Source: Sulfurimonas sp. (GTDB lineage Bacteria > Campylobacterota > Campylobacteria > Campylobacterales > Sulfurimonadaceae). Taken from it: 64,000 bases of DNA. Where the stretch lies: assembly GCA_028044295.1 (NCBI GenBank), contig JAOFSE010000001.1, positions 186,001-250,000 of the forward strand. The letters are read 5' to 3'. Of this stretch, positions 7,295 to 16,806 are shown one piece after another (position 1 is the stretch's first letter; each line of letters opens with the position of its first letter). The translations under genes were made by a program, and so were the position numbers. Under the pieces are notes generated by a model. It did not search any database, was not told where the DNA came from, and worked only from the letters and a program-made list of their open reading frames with translations.

Positions 7295-8248
7295 ATGGCT
7301 TTAGACCTTACAGATACTCTTGTTGTGGGTATCTCGGCAACTGCTCTTTTTGATTTAAGCGAGGCAGATGCTGTTTTTAAATCAAAATATAATGATGATA
7401 AAGTTACAGCTATGCACGAGTACCGTGATTATATGCTTGAACGTGAAAATGATCCATTAGAAGATGGAACAGGAATGCCTTTAGTTAAGGCTCTTCTAGA
7501 ATTAAATAAATATCAACCAGAGAATGAATCACCATTAATTGAAGTTGTTGTAATGTCTAGAAACTCACCTGAAACAGGTATTCAAGTGTTTAATAATATT
7601 CGCAAGCATGGATTAAATATCACTAGACATGCATTTACTGGCGGAGAGTCTGTTGTGGACTATCTTGAAGCATATGATGTTGACTTGTTCTTAACCACAA
7701 ATGTAAAAGATGCACAAAGAGTTATTGATGGCGTTGTTTGTGCTGCAGCCATACTCGAAAAACCTCCAGAAGGTCTTTCAAATGTGGAGCAGGGACAAGT
7801 GAGAATCGCCTTTGATGGAGATGCAGTACTTTTTGATGATAGTAGTGAATTAGTATATAAAACAGAGGGAATAGGTAGTTTTTATGCAAATGAAGATGAT
7901 AAGCAAGATGTCCCTATGGCTGAAGGTCCTTATGCTTCACTACTTAAAAAACTTGCACGTTTGCAAGAAAGACTTCCTTTTAGCGTAGAGTATTCACCTG
8001 TCAGAATAGCAATAGTTACTGCTAGGAATGCACCTGCTGAAATGAGGGTTATAAAAACACTTCGTCAATGGGGAATATATGTTGATCAAGTATTTTTTCT
8101 TGGAGGACTTGAAAAATCTAAAATTTTAAAGGCATTAAAATCTCATATCTTTTTTGATGACCAGGACCTACATTTGGAAAAGGCTTCTAAGTATGTACCT
8201 TCCGGAAAAGTACCATATAAAAGTGATTCAGAACTTAATCACGAATAA
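7295..8248 (+). CDS. 5'-nucleotidase (PF06189 type)
   Basis: This 317-residue cytoplasmic protein matches the bacterial 5'-nucleotidase family that hydrolyses nucleoside 5'-monophosphates. Recognisable parts are the opening LVVGISATALFDL, the central VVVMSRNSPETGIQVFNNI with AFTGGES, the HAD-like IAFDGDAVLFDD near residue 171, IVTARNAPAEMR and the final HIFFDDQD. The ATG has AAAGGA seven bases upstream. The 3' end overlaps the convergent lolA by 14 bp. Confidence 0.88.
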   Translation: MALDLTDTLVVGISATALFDLSEADAVFKSKYNDDKVTAMHEYRDYMLERENDPLEDGTGMPLVKALLELNKYQPENESPLIEVVVMSRNSPETGIQVFNNIRKHGLNITRHAFTGGESVVDYLEAYDVDLFLTTNVKDAQRVIDGVVCAAAILEKPPEGLSNVEQGQVRIAFDGDAVLFDDSSELVYKTEGIGSFYANEDDKQDVPMAEGPYASLLKKLARLQERLPFSVEYSPVRIAIVTARNAPAEMRVIKTLRQWGIYVDQVFFLGGLEKSKILKALKSHIFFDDQDLHLEKASKYVPSGKVPYKSDSELNHE

Positions 8249-8750
8249 TATCGTAGTAAAGAGGGAAGTGAGGGGCAAAAACTCTTAGTTGTAAGTCTTG
8301 ATTTTGTTTCTGGTTTTTAAAGGCTACTTTGACATTATTCTCAAACTCATCAATATATGATATTGATTGTATGATATTATTTATCTCTTTTATTGTGAAC
8401 TTTGATTTTTTATAGTTTGCTTCATAGGTATTTTGAGATACTTTTTTTGCATTTTGAATCATTTTGAAAAATTCAAAATTTGATTCTAGTTTTTTGATGA
8501 TAACTTGTTCAATTTCTGGCTCAACTATTGTAACTTTGAAATCATTTATATACACATCTTTTAAAACTGGAGATGTATAGTTCCATTTTGCATATTGAGG
8601 CTTCATAGCTGTTATATGCCCACTATATGTTAATACTTTATTCTTTTCATCTGTGATGCTTTGTACAAAGTCTGCCTCAAATGAGTTTATTGTTGTGATA
8701 GATGCAAAAGATGAAGTTAAAAGTAGTAAAGTAAGAAGAAAGTGTTTCAA
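8235..8750 (-). CDS. lolA: outer-membrane lipoprotein carrier protein LolA
   Basis: LolA carries lipoproteins across the periplasm from the LolCDE-type transporter to the outer membrane. This 171-residue protein has a signal peptide (residues 1-16, Leu-rich, Ala before the cut), then the family-typical F-x-A-D-F-x-Q sequence, YSGHI, KWNYTSP and a beta-rich C-terminal half. A LolC/E-like permease gene lies 3 kb away, beyond secA, which fits the role. Sequence similarity in this family is low, so the call leans on overall pattern. Confidence 0.85.
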   Translation of the reverse strand: MKHFLLTLLLLTSSFASITTINSFEADFVQSITDEKNKVLTYSGHITAMKPQYAKWNYTSPVLKDVYINDFKVTIVEPEIEQVIIKKLESNFEFFKMIQNAKKVSQNTYEANYKKSKFTIKEINNIIQSISYIDEFENNVKVAFKNQKQNQDLQLRVFAPHFPLYYDIIRD

Positions 8751-8913
8751 TAGATGCCTTTTTTAGAAAATTATAGCAAAGAGACTGTTTACATATTAGT
8801 TAATATGATTTTATAAATTGAATTTATGCCATATGTAAATAGTTAGTATGATAAAATAATAAGAATTTAAAACTACTATATAGTAATCTATATAGTTATA
8901 AACAAGGTTGCAG

Positions 8914-11487
8914 ATGCTACAAGCATTTTTCGGTAAGATATTTGGTACTTCAAATGATCGTGAATTAAAAAAATATATAAAAATTGTACATAAAATAAAT
9001 GATTTAGAGAGCAAATATCAGCCTCTAAATGATGATGAGTTGAAATCTTCTTTTTTAGAAATTAAAAGCAGTGTACTAAATGGAGATAGAACTTTAGATG
9101 ATGTTTTAGTAGAATCTTTTGCAATAACTAGAGAAGCTAGTTTAAGAACCTTAGGCATGAGGCATTTCGATGTTCAGTTAATTGGTGGAATTGTTCTTCA
9201 TGAAGGTAGAATATCGGAAATGAAAACAGGTGAAGGTAAGACACTTGTTGCAACACTTGCTATTGTTTTAAACGCTATCACAGGTAAAGGTGTGCATCTC
9301 GTAACTGTAAATGACTATCTTGCATCTCGTGATGGTAAAGAGATGGCTCCACTGTATGAGTTTTTAGGATTCTCTGTAGGAATTATACTTGATGATATGT
9401 ATGACCCTGCTGTAAAAAGAGAAGCTTATAATGCTGATATAACTTACGGAACAAATAACGAATTTGGTTTTGACTATTTAAGAGATAATATGAGTTATTC
9501 TGCTGATCAAATGGTACAAAGAGAACATAACTTTGTTATTGTTGATGAAGTGGATAGTATTCTTATAGATGAGGCTAGAACACCACTTATCATCTCAGGT
9601 CCTACCGATAAAAAAGTACAAGATTTTGATGAGGCTAATACAATAGCACTTCAATTACTTAAAGATGAACATTTTACTGTAGATGAAAAAGACAAGGTTG
9701 TTTTAGTTACAGAAGAAGGTAACACAAAAGCTGAAGAGCTATTTAAAGTTGAAAATCTTTTTAGTCCTGCTAATGCACACTTGTCTCATACTCTTGATCA
9801 AGCTTTAAAAGCAAACTACCTTTTTGAAAAAGATGTTGACTATGTTGTAAATGATAATGAAGTTGTTATTGTTGACGAGTTTACGGGTCGTTTAAGCGAA
9901 GGTCGTAGGTTTTCAGATGGACTTCACCAAGCTTTAGAAGCAAAAGAAAAAGTTGAGATTAAAGAAGAGACTCAAACACTAGCAGATATTACTTTTCAAA
10001 ACTACTTTAGAATGTATGACAAATTAGCTGGAATGACTGGTACTGCTGAAACTGAAGCTTCTGAGTTTGCTCAGATTTATTCTCTTGATGTTATTTCTAT
10101 TCCTACAAATATACCTATATCTAGAAAAGATTTAAACGATCTTATTTATAAAACAGAAGCAGAAAAATTTGATGCTGTTATAAACACTATAAAAGAGCTA
10201 TCTAAAACTGGTCAACCAGTTCTTATTGGTACTGCTTCCATTGAAAAGTCAGAACTTTTACACACGGTTCTTCAAAAAAGTAAAATTGCACACACTGTTC
10301 TAAATGCTAAGAACCATGAACAAGAGGGTGAAATTATCAAGAATGCTGGAGCTAAAGGTGCGGTAACAATTGCAACTAATATGGCTGGACGTGGTGTTGA
10401 TATTAAAGTTAATGATGAAGTAAGAGCTCTTGGTGGATTGTATATTATTGGTACTGAGAGACATGAAAATCGTCGTATTGATAATCAGCTTCGTGGTCGT
10501 TCAGGTCGTCAGGGTGATGCAGGTGCTACACAGTTTTATCTATCGCTGGAAGATAATTTACTTCGCATATTTGGATCTGATAAAATCAAGGCTATCATGG
10601 AAAGACTTGGCGTTGAAGATGGTGAGTACATAGAGTCTAAAATGGTAACTCGTGCAGTTGAAAAAGCTCAGAAAAAAGTGGAAAACATGCACTATGAGGG
10701 CAGAAAACAGATTGTTGAATATGATGATGTTGCAAATGAGCAAAGAAAAATTGTATATAAATTTAGAAATCAACTATTAGATGAAGAGTACGATATATAT
10801 TCTAAGGTTAACGAAGTTAGAAATGAGTATGTTGAGAACTCTTTAAGCAGCGTTGGTATATATGATGGAGGAGCGAAGGAAGATTTCAATCTAGAGACTC
10901 TGTTTAACCACTTTAAAGAGGAACTAAATACAGACTACAGCAAAGAGAATTATGAATCTTTTGAATACGAAGAATTATTTGAGAACATCTTTAATTCTAT
11001 AAAAACTGCATACGATGAGAAAATGAGTGTTGTTGATGAAGAGACACGTAGAGCTATTGAGAGAGAAATATATCTAAAAGAGTTAGACAAAGCTTGGAGA
11101 GATCACTTGTATCAAATGGATACTATGAAAACAGGTATTAGGTTACGTGCATATAATCAAAAAGATCCTTTAGTTGAGTATAAGAAAGAGAGTTTCAATT
11201 TATTTACTGAGCTTATTGGAGAAATAAAATTTAATACAATTAAAAATCTTCAAATTATTCAGTTTACTCAAGCTGACCCTGAAGAAGAGGCGAGAATGGT
11301 TGCTGAGCAATTAGAACTTCAAAGGAAACTAGATGAATCTAATATGCAGTTTAATCACTCTGATGGTGACTCTGAACTTGGTTCTAAAAAAGTAGCTAGA
11401 AATGAGCCTTGTCCATGTGGTAGTGGTAAAAAGTATAAGCAGTGTTGTGGTAAAAGTGGTCCTAAAAAAGGTGCTTTCGCCTCTTGA
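8914..11487 (+). CDS. secA: preprotein translocase ATPase SecA
   Basis: SecA is the ATPase that drives proteins through SecYEG. The product has 857 residues. Walker A is GEGKT (106-110) within [13 protein letters not shown]; the DEAD-type motif is [16 protein letters not shown]; helicase motif VI appears in [11 protein letters not shown]; the C-terminus has a zinc-binding [13 protein letters not shown] for SecB or membrane contact. I choose the ATG at 8914 because AACAAGG lies six bases upstream; the TTG at 8908 abuts that site. The gene overlaps the next one through a shared TTGA. The leader at 8870-8900 has two CTATATAG palindromes of unknown meaning. Confidence 0.97.
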   Translation: MLQAFFGKIFGTSNDRELKKYIKIVHKINDLESKYQPLNDDELKSSFLEIKSSVLNGDRTLDDVLVESFAITREASLRTLGMRHFDVQLIGGIVLHEGRISEMKTGEGKTLVATLAIVLNAITGKGVHLVTVNDYLASRDGKEMAPLYEFLGFSVGIILDDMYDPAVKREAYNADITYGTNNEFGFDYLRDNMSYSADQMVQREHNFVIVDEVDSILIDEARTPLIISGPTDKKVQDFDEANTIALQLLKDEHFTVDEKDKVVLVTEEGNTKAEELFKVENLFSPANAHLSHTLDQALKANYLFEKDVDYVVNDNEVVIVDEFTGRLSEGRRFSDGLHQALEAKEKVEIKEETQTLADITFQNYFRMYDKLAGMTGTAETEASEFAQIYSLDVISIPTNIPISRKDLNDLIYKTEAEKFDAVINTIKELSKTGQPVLIGTASIEKSELLHTVLQKSKIAHTVLNAKNHEQEGEIIKNAGAKGAVTIATNMAGRGVDIKVNDEVRALGGLYIIGTERHENRRIDNQLRGRSGRQGDAGATQFYLSLEDNLLRIFGSDKIKAIMERLGVEDGEYIESKMVTRAVEKAQKKVENMHYEGRKQIVEYDDVANEQRKIVYKFRNQLLDEEYDIYSKVNEVRNEYVENSLSSVGIYDGGAKEDFNLETLFNHFKEELNTDYSKENYESFEYEELFENIFNSIKTAYDEKMSVVDEETRRAIEREIYLKELDKAWRDHLYQMDTMKTGIRLRAYNQKDPLVEYKKESFNLFTELIGEIKFNTIKNLQIIQFTQADPEEEARMVAEQLELQRKLDESNMQFNHSDGDSELGSKKVARNEPCPCGSGKKYKQCCGKSGPKKGAFAS

Positions 11488-12686
11488 AAACATCAATAAT
11501 CCCATATTTAGTAAAAAGATTTTTACGATTCGATAGTGATCAACCGTTTATATTTTTATCAGCAATGCTGGCTTTTTTGGGAATAGCATTAGGCGTTATG
11601 GTTCTTCTTATCGCTATGGCTTTAATGAATGGCTTTGATAAAGAGTTTAGAAAAAAACTAACTGTTATGAACTATCCATTAACTGTTATGCCAAAGTTTT
11701 ATGGTTCTGTTAATCACGACTTGCTAATTGATTTAGAAAATAAGTTTCCGGATTTGTCTTTTAGTCCATATATACAAGCTTCAGTTATGGCAAGAAGTGG
11801 CTCTAAGCTGGAGGGTGGCTACCTTTTTGGAGTTGATTTTAAGAGTGAAGCAAAAGTAAACCATATAATTAAAGAAGCTATTGGTGATACAGAATTTAAT
11901 AAGTTTGATGTTTTAGTTGGGAAATCTTTAAAGGATGAATTCAACCTAGAAATAGACGACAGGCTTATGTATATATTCACAAATGTGGAGCCTGGGGGCT
12001 TCTCTGTTACACCTAAGATAAAAAGATTCAAAGTTAAAAGTGTTTTTGACTCTGGGCTTTCCGCTTATGATAAGGCTTACAACTATACATCTCTTGCCGC
12101 TTTGAGGGCTATGTTGCATATGCCAGACAATCAATACGATGGCATACATATATCTTCAAGTGATCCACATGCTGATATATTAAGGATTAAAGAATTTTTA
12201 CCTATGAATACTGCTGTTAAAGGTTGGTGGGAAGATAATATAAACTTTTTTGCAGCCTTGGAGCTTGAAAAGTTATCACTATTTATAGTGCTAATGTTAA
12301 TTATACTTATCGCTGCCATAAACATTATATCTTCATTGCTTATGAATGTTATGAACAGAAGAAGTGAAATAGCCCTTTTGATGTCTTTAGGTGCTACATC
12401 AATGGAAGTAAAAAAGATATTTTTGTACATAGGTATAGTAATCGGTGTTAGTGGTATAGTAGCAGGCGTTGTACTTGGTATGAGTGGATTGTGGATACTA
12501 AGCAGTTTTGATATTGTATCTCTTCCTAAAGACGTTTACCCAACATCTACGCTTCCATTGGACTTAAGTGTGAAAGATTTCTTTATGATTGTTATTGGTG
12601 CCTTTGGTATTGTTGTTGCATCTTCTTATTATCCAGCTAAGAAAGCTAGTGAAGTAGATATTTTAACTGTGCTTAGAAACGAGTAA
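11484..12686 (+). CDS. LolC/LolE-type lipoprotein-releasing permease
   Basis: A 400-residue inner-membrane protein of the MacB/FtsX permease family. It has one N-terminal membrane segment (about residues 25-50), a periplasmic domain of roughly 220 residues, and three C-terminal segments, the usual four-helix layout of LolC/E. The [22 protein letters not shown] coupling-helix region contacts the ATPase. The start is a TTG that overlaps the secA stop codon, so translation is coupled. The partner ATPase LolD is not in the window. Which of LolC or LolE it equals cannot be decided; many bacteria have a single LolF-like protein. Confidence 0.85.
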   Translation: MKTSIIPYLVKRFLRFDSDQPFIFLSAMLAFLGIALGVMVLLIAMALMNGFDKEFRKKLTVMNYPLTVMPKFYGSVNHDLLIDLENKFPDLSFSPYIQASVMARSGSKLEGGYLFGVDFKSEAKVNHIIKEAIGDTEFNKFDVLVGKSLKDEFNLEIDDRLMYIFTNVEPGGFSVTPKIKRFKVKSVFDSGLSAYDKAYNYTSLAALRAMLHMPDNQYDGIHISSSDPHADILRIKEFLPMNTAVKGWWEDNINFFAALELEKLSLFIVLMLIILIAAINIISSLLMNVMNRRSEIALLMSLGATSMEVKKIFLYIGIVIGVSGIVAGVVLGMSGLWILSSFDIVSLPKDVYPTSTLPLDLSVKDFFMIVIGAFGIVVASSYYPAKKASEVDILTVLRNE

Positions 12687-12689
12687 CTT

Positions 12690-15600
12690 TTAGTCGTTAA
12701 ATATATCAAATGGAAGCATAAGCGTTCGTTTGATAATATTTAGGGGTGCGATAGCAATATCTTTTGCTAGTTCAGAGTTTATATCTGGATCATCAAGCTT
12801 TCCTGTAAGACTCATAGTGGTAGAAACATTATCTTTTCCAAAAAGTATGTGCCCAACAACTGGTATTTGTGACACTGAACTACCAAGATCTGTCTTTAGA
12901 TTTAGGTCTACGTCTATCGTGTTGTTTTTTAGACTAACATCACCAGATCCTTTAATATCAATCTCTTTTGAACTCAGTGAAATATCATTCATATGGTATA
13001 CAGCATCTTTTAAAGAAAAACTAATATAGGCATTATTGGCTTTTAGCCCACTTTGACTATATCCCGGAACCTGAAATGTGAGTAGGGAAGGAACTGTGTT
13101 TACAAAGGCTAGAATGTTATTTAGAATTTTATAGTCAACAATAATAGTCTTGTCAACATTCATAATTCCCTTGTATTCCTTTGTTGTACCAGCAACAGAA
13201 AAGTCTAGCTTTCCACCTTTAAATCTCGATACACTAAACAAGTTTTCCATAAACTTATCATTAAATCCTTCTCCGTAGAGACCAAAACTATCATCTTTGA
13301 GGGCAAATGTTGCTTTTGCATTGGCATGTTTTATCTTGGCCGATAATGTTTGATCTTTATAAGTTAAATCAAGTTTATCAAAAATGGCTTTTCTGGTATC
13401 TGAGAAATATATATTAGAGTTTATTGCTTTTAGGGATAACTCTAAGGGTTTATTACTTTTTGGGGCTTTAAAGTCATCAATAAAGCTCATTACTTGTTTT
13501 AAATGTATACCTGTATTTTTGGCTTTTACAATGCTTTTATCGGCAACATTGATATCTACCTTATCATTTATGTTAAGTTTAATATCTGAGCTCTCTAAAT
13601 TAAAGTTACCATCTAGCTTATAGTCTTCAACAGCTTTATTGTTTTGAGATAGAAGCTTGTACCTATATTTACTATCTATATTAAAGTCCACATTTTTACT
13701 ATGTGCTTTGTAACTTATATTTAGTTGTCCATTATCTAAAAAATATTTCTTTAGAATGGGTGATGATTCATATAGCTTTTCTAGGTTATATAGTTTTAAA
13801 CTATGTTTCTCTTTATTGGAGGTAAATTTAAGTGCATAATCTTTAGAGTTAACAAGTAAGTATTTACTTGTATTTGAAAAGAAGAGAGTAGCAGTTTTCT
13901 TGTCTTTATATATTGTTCCCATGTCCGGTGTGGTTATATCCATGCTCTTTACATGTAGAGAACCATTATTTGTCTTTGTATTGTACCTGGCAGATAGTTT
14001 TGTCTTTAGCATATTAGGCATGTTTATTGTAGTGTTGGCAGTGTTTATATAGTTATCTTTAATCTTTACATGTAGAGATGATAGGTCTAAGTAGTTCTCT
14101 TTATATTTTAGTTGTATAGGCTCTTTAGATATAGCTCTTGTTACATCAGTATGCTCTATCTTAATGGATTTAATAGGTTTTAGTAACTCTATATCTGAGT
14201 ATTTAAATTTAGATAGACTAGCCTGTAAATCAATATTTGATTGTTTTATATTAATATTACCACCTATATTTAATTCAACTTTATCTTTTATACGTATAGA
14301 TGTCGTAGGAATGGTAGCAGATGTTGTAGCTATGTTAAAAGGTATATGTAGTTGATCAATGTTTACTACTTCATTATGTAGGCTCCAGTCGGATTTATCT
14401 ATATCTATATAGTCTTGATTAGGTGAAATATTGTACTTTACATTTAATGGTTTTTTTTGTGCCATTAAACTCAATGTTTCATTTTTAGTTTGAAGCTTTT
14501 GTAGATTAAAATCTAAAGATCCCTTGGACTTACTAGCATAATATATAAGCTCTACATATGACTCTGCAATGTCATCATACTTTGCAAAAAACTTATTTGT
14601 TTTGACATTTGAGTCCTTTATAAAAACATAGGTATCTAATATATCAATATCGAGTCCCATATAATTAATTTTGGCACTATCTGTGTGAAATTCTCCAAGA
14701 GCACTAACATCAGAACTAATAAGGTTGATTACTAGTTTCAAGTTAGTCTTAAAATTACCCTTCTTTTGTGTTATCGGTATTTCAATTCCATACCTTTTAA
14801 GAAGATGTAGTAAGTCCTTGTTTAGCTGCCCGTTAAAATCTAAAATCAAAGTTAATATCTCTTCTTCTTTGGAAAAGTCGATTTTTAACCAACTTTTATC
14901 TAGATAAAAATCATAAGTATATGCCTCTTTGGGTGAAATAAATAGTATTCCATCTTTAAATTCTAGGTTTGTATACTTAGTTTTTATAGGTGCTAGTTTT
15001 TCATCATAGGTATAGTTTAAATCATTTACGACAGCATTTACATGTATATTTTTTGAAGCATTTTCAAGGTCTTTGTACTCTATGTATCCAGTAGCGTTTA
15101 ATATCTTCATGCTTGACATATTTATAGCGTCATACATCCAGTATTTTGCTCTTTCGTCAAAGCCAAACATATCCACTATTTCCCTAGAATTAATAATATT
15201 ATTTATAGAGAAAGCCCTATACGATAATTTTTTAATGTCAGAGTGAGTATATATTTGAAGGATTGGAGAATTATGGACACTTAGTGCAAGTGTAGATATA
15301 AGTTCTGGTGCTTTATTTTTTAAAAATATTAGATTTCCATTTATGGAAATATCAGTGCTAAAGTCTCTGTATGATTTTATATGTAAGTTAAGATAACTAT
15401 CTTTGGATTTAATGGAGCTTTTGAAGATGAATTTTGGAGAGACTAGGACTATATGACCATTTTTATTTTGTATATATTTTATTGATCCACTAATATCATT
15501 GTAAAAAATTCTTTGTATATCTATTTTTTTGATGAGAGAGTCAAAGATAACAACCTTATGAATTAGTTTTGTTATTTCTTCTTTATTAAATGGAGCATTA

Positions 15601-15830
15601 TTTTTACTGTTTGTTTGTAAGTGTAGTTCTTTTATTTCTATGCTTAGCTTTTCATCGTATTTAATGTATAATTCTTTAGCATTAAGATTTATAAGAGAGA
15701 GATTATCTATATATAGTCCATTTTGTAAAACTATAAACAGTATAGAAAGTATTGCAAATATGAAAGACATAGCACTAATAAGTATAAAGTGGATTTTTGA
15801 AATTGTTTTAATAATTATGATATCTCTCAT
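12690..15830 (-). CDS. large AsmA-like / YhdP-type envelope protein
   Basis: A 1046-residue protein with one N-terminal membrane helix (about residues 10-35) and a very long beta-repetitive periplasmic region, ending in an AsmA-like C-terminal domain (GSGDVSLKNNTIDVDLNLK, then GKLDDPDI and a short basic tail). Such proteins (AsmA, TamB, YhdP) form bridge-like channels that move phospholipid between inner and outer membranes. The start has AGG six bases upstream. Its first 71 bp are antisense to the 5' end of mltG. It is convergent with the Lol permease, only 3 bp apart. Confidence 0.8.
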   Translation of the reverse strand: MRDIIIIKTISKIHFILISAMSFIFAILSILFIVLQNGLYIDNLSLINLNAKELYIKYDEKLSIEIKELHLQTNSKNNAPFNKEEITKLIHKVVIFDSLIKKIDIQRIFYNDISGSIKYIQNKNGHIVLVSPKFIFKSSIKSKDSYLNLHIKSYRDFSTDISINGNLIFLKNKAPELISTLALSVHNSPILQIYTHSDIKKLSYRAFSINNIINSREIVDMFGFDERAKYWMYDAINMSSMKILNATGYIEYKDLENASKNIHVNAVVNDLNYTYDEKLAPIKTKYTNLEFKDGILFISPKEAYTYDFYLDKSWLKIDFSKEEEILTLILDFNGQLNKDLLHLLKRYGIEIPITQKKGNFKTNLKLVINLISSDVSALGEFHTDSAKINYMGLDIDILDTYVFIKDSNVKTNKFFAKYDDIAESYVELIYYASKSKGSLDFNLQKLQTKNETLSLMAQKKPLNVKYNISPNQDYIDIDKSDWSLHNEVVNIDQLHIPFNIATTSATIPTTSIRIKDKVELNIGGNINIKQSNIDLQASLSKFKYSDIELLKPIKSIKIEHTDVTRAISKEPIQLKYKENYLDLSSLHVKIKDNYINTANTTINMPNMLKTKLSARYNTKTNNGSLHVKSMDITTPDMGTIYKDKKTATLFFSNTSKYLLVNSKDYALKFTSNKEKHSLKLYNLEKLYESSPILKKYFLDNGQLNISYKAHSKNVDFNIDSKYRYKLLSQNNKAVEDYKLDGNFNLESSDIKLNINDKVDINVADKSIVKAKNTGIHLKQVMSFIDDFKAPKSNKPLELSLKAINSNIYFSDTRKAIFDKLDLTYKDQTLSAKIKHANAKATFALKDDSFGLYGEGFNDKFMENLFSVSRFKGGKLDFSVAGTTKEYKGIMNVDKTIIVDYKILNNILAFVNTVPSLLTFQVPGYSQSGLKANNAYISFSLKDAVYHMNDISLSSKEIDIKGSGDVSLKNNTIDVDLNLKTDLGSSVSQIPVVGHILFGKDNVSTTMSLTGKLDDPDINSELAKDIAIAPLNIIKRTLMLPFDIFND

Positions 15831-16704
15831 GTACTACCTAAATCAGCCTATAAATTCCCCCAAAGTCATATATATTCCAAAAGGTTCTATAAATAAGATT
15901 ATATCACAAATGCAGGATAAAAATTATAATGTAAGTAAACTTGATTCTATACTTTTAAGACTCATTGGTTCACCTCAAAGTGGCTGGATAGATATAGGTA
16001 AACGTAAACTAACAAGAGCTGAGTTTCTACACAAGTTAACAACATCTAAAGCCGCTCTACAAGAAATAACTCTTATTCCGGGGGAAACTACATATATATT
16101 TTTAAATCAACTTGCACAAAAGCTCTCTTTAGATAGAAAGCTATTGGAAAATGAGTACAAACTCTACACTCAAAGAGAAGAGGGCATGTTTGTGCCAAAT
16201 ACATATAAGTTACCCATTGGAGTAACTGAGAGAATGACAATTAGAATACTTCTAAATAAATCAAAGGCAGCTATGCAAAAAATAGCTATAAAAATATTTG
16301 GAGCATATAATGAAAAAAAATGGTTTCATTTTGTAACACTTGCTTCTGTAATTCAAAAAGAGTCAGCCAGTGTCGAGGAAATGCCTCTAGTTAGTTCAGT
16401 TATATATAATAGAATAAAGAAAAACATGAGACTACAGATGGATGGTACGCTTAACTATGGTAAGTATTCTCATATTAGGATTACACCTAAAAGGATAAGG
16501 GAAGATAGCTCAACATACAATACTTACAAGCATAGCGGTCTTCCATCAGCTCCTGTGTGCAATGTTAGTATGGATGCTATAAGGGCGGCAATATTCCCTG
16601 CTAAGACAGAATACTTATATTTTATGAAATCAAAAAATGGCACCCATGATTTTACACGTTACTATTCTACACATTTAAGCAATATTAAGCGTGCTACTAA
16701 ATGA
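15760..16704 (+). CDS. mltG: endolytic murein transglycosylase MltG
   Basis: MltG cleaves nascent glycan strands in the inner membrane and is a proposed terminator of peptidoglycan polymerisation. The 314-residue product has a single N-terminal membrane helix followed by a LysM-like subdomain (KVIYIPKGSINKII) and the YceG domain with TLIPGET, SVIQKES (catalytic Glu), YNRIKKNMRLQMDGTLNY and the final LYFMKSKNGTHDFT. I choose 15760 because the membrane helix is expected in the family; later ATGs (15817, 15829) would delete it. No strong ribosome-binding site is seen. The start region overlaps the AsmA-like gene on the opposite strand. Confidence 0.88.
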   Translation: MKDIALISIKWIFEIVLIIMISLMYYLNQPINSPKVIYIPKGSINKIISQMQDKNYNVSKLDSILLRLIGSPQSGWIDIGKRKLTRAEFLHKLTTSKAALQEITLIPGETTYIFLNQLAQKLSLDRKLLENEYKLYTQREEGMFVPNTYKLPIGVTERMTIRILLNKSKAAMQKIAIKIFGAYNEKKWFHFVTLASVIQKESASVEEMPLVSSVIYNRIKKNMRLQMDGTLNYGKYSHIRITPKRIREDSSTYNTYKHSGLPSAPVCNVSMDAIRAAIFPAKTEYLYFMKSKNGTHDFTRYYSTHLSNIKRATK

Positions 16705-16806
16705 AACAAAAAGAAAATTAACCTACATCTTTTAGAAAACTAATCAAATATTATTTATCTTGATGGTAATATATCATTTATAAAATACTAATCTAAGGAT
16801 ACATAT

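Noticed and set aside
8870-8900. Tandem CTATATAG palindromes before secA as an operator
   Set aside because: They are short and made almost only of A and T, common by chance in this DNA, and there is no neighbouring regulator. Mentioned only in the secA entry.
8811-9014. 67-aa open frame antisense to the secA start
   Set aside because: It covers the secA ribosome-binding site and promoter region, has no ribosome-binding site of its own and resembles no protein; it is a shadow frame.
12730-13029. Plus-strand open frames inside the AsmA-like gene
   Set aside because: They have no ribosome-binding sites or family features and follow from the codon bias of the long minus-strand gene.
15640-15759. 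Longer MltG start at 15640
   Set aside because: It would add 40 residues that read antisense through the AsmA-like gene and place extra residues before the membrane helix expected at the N-terminus.
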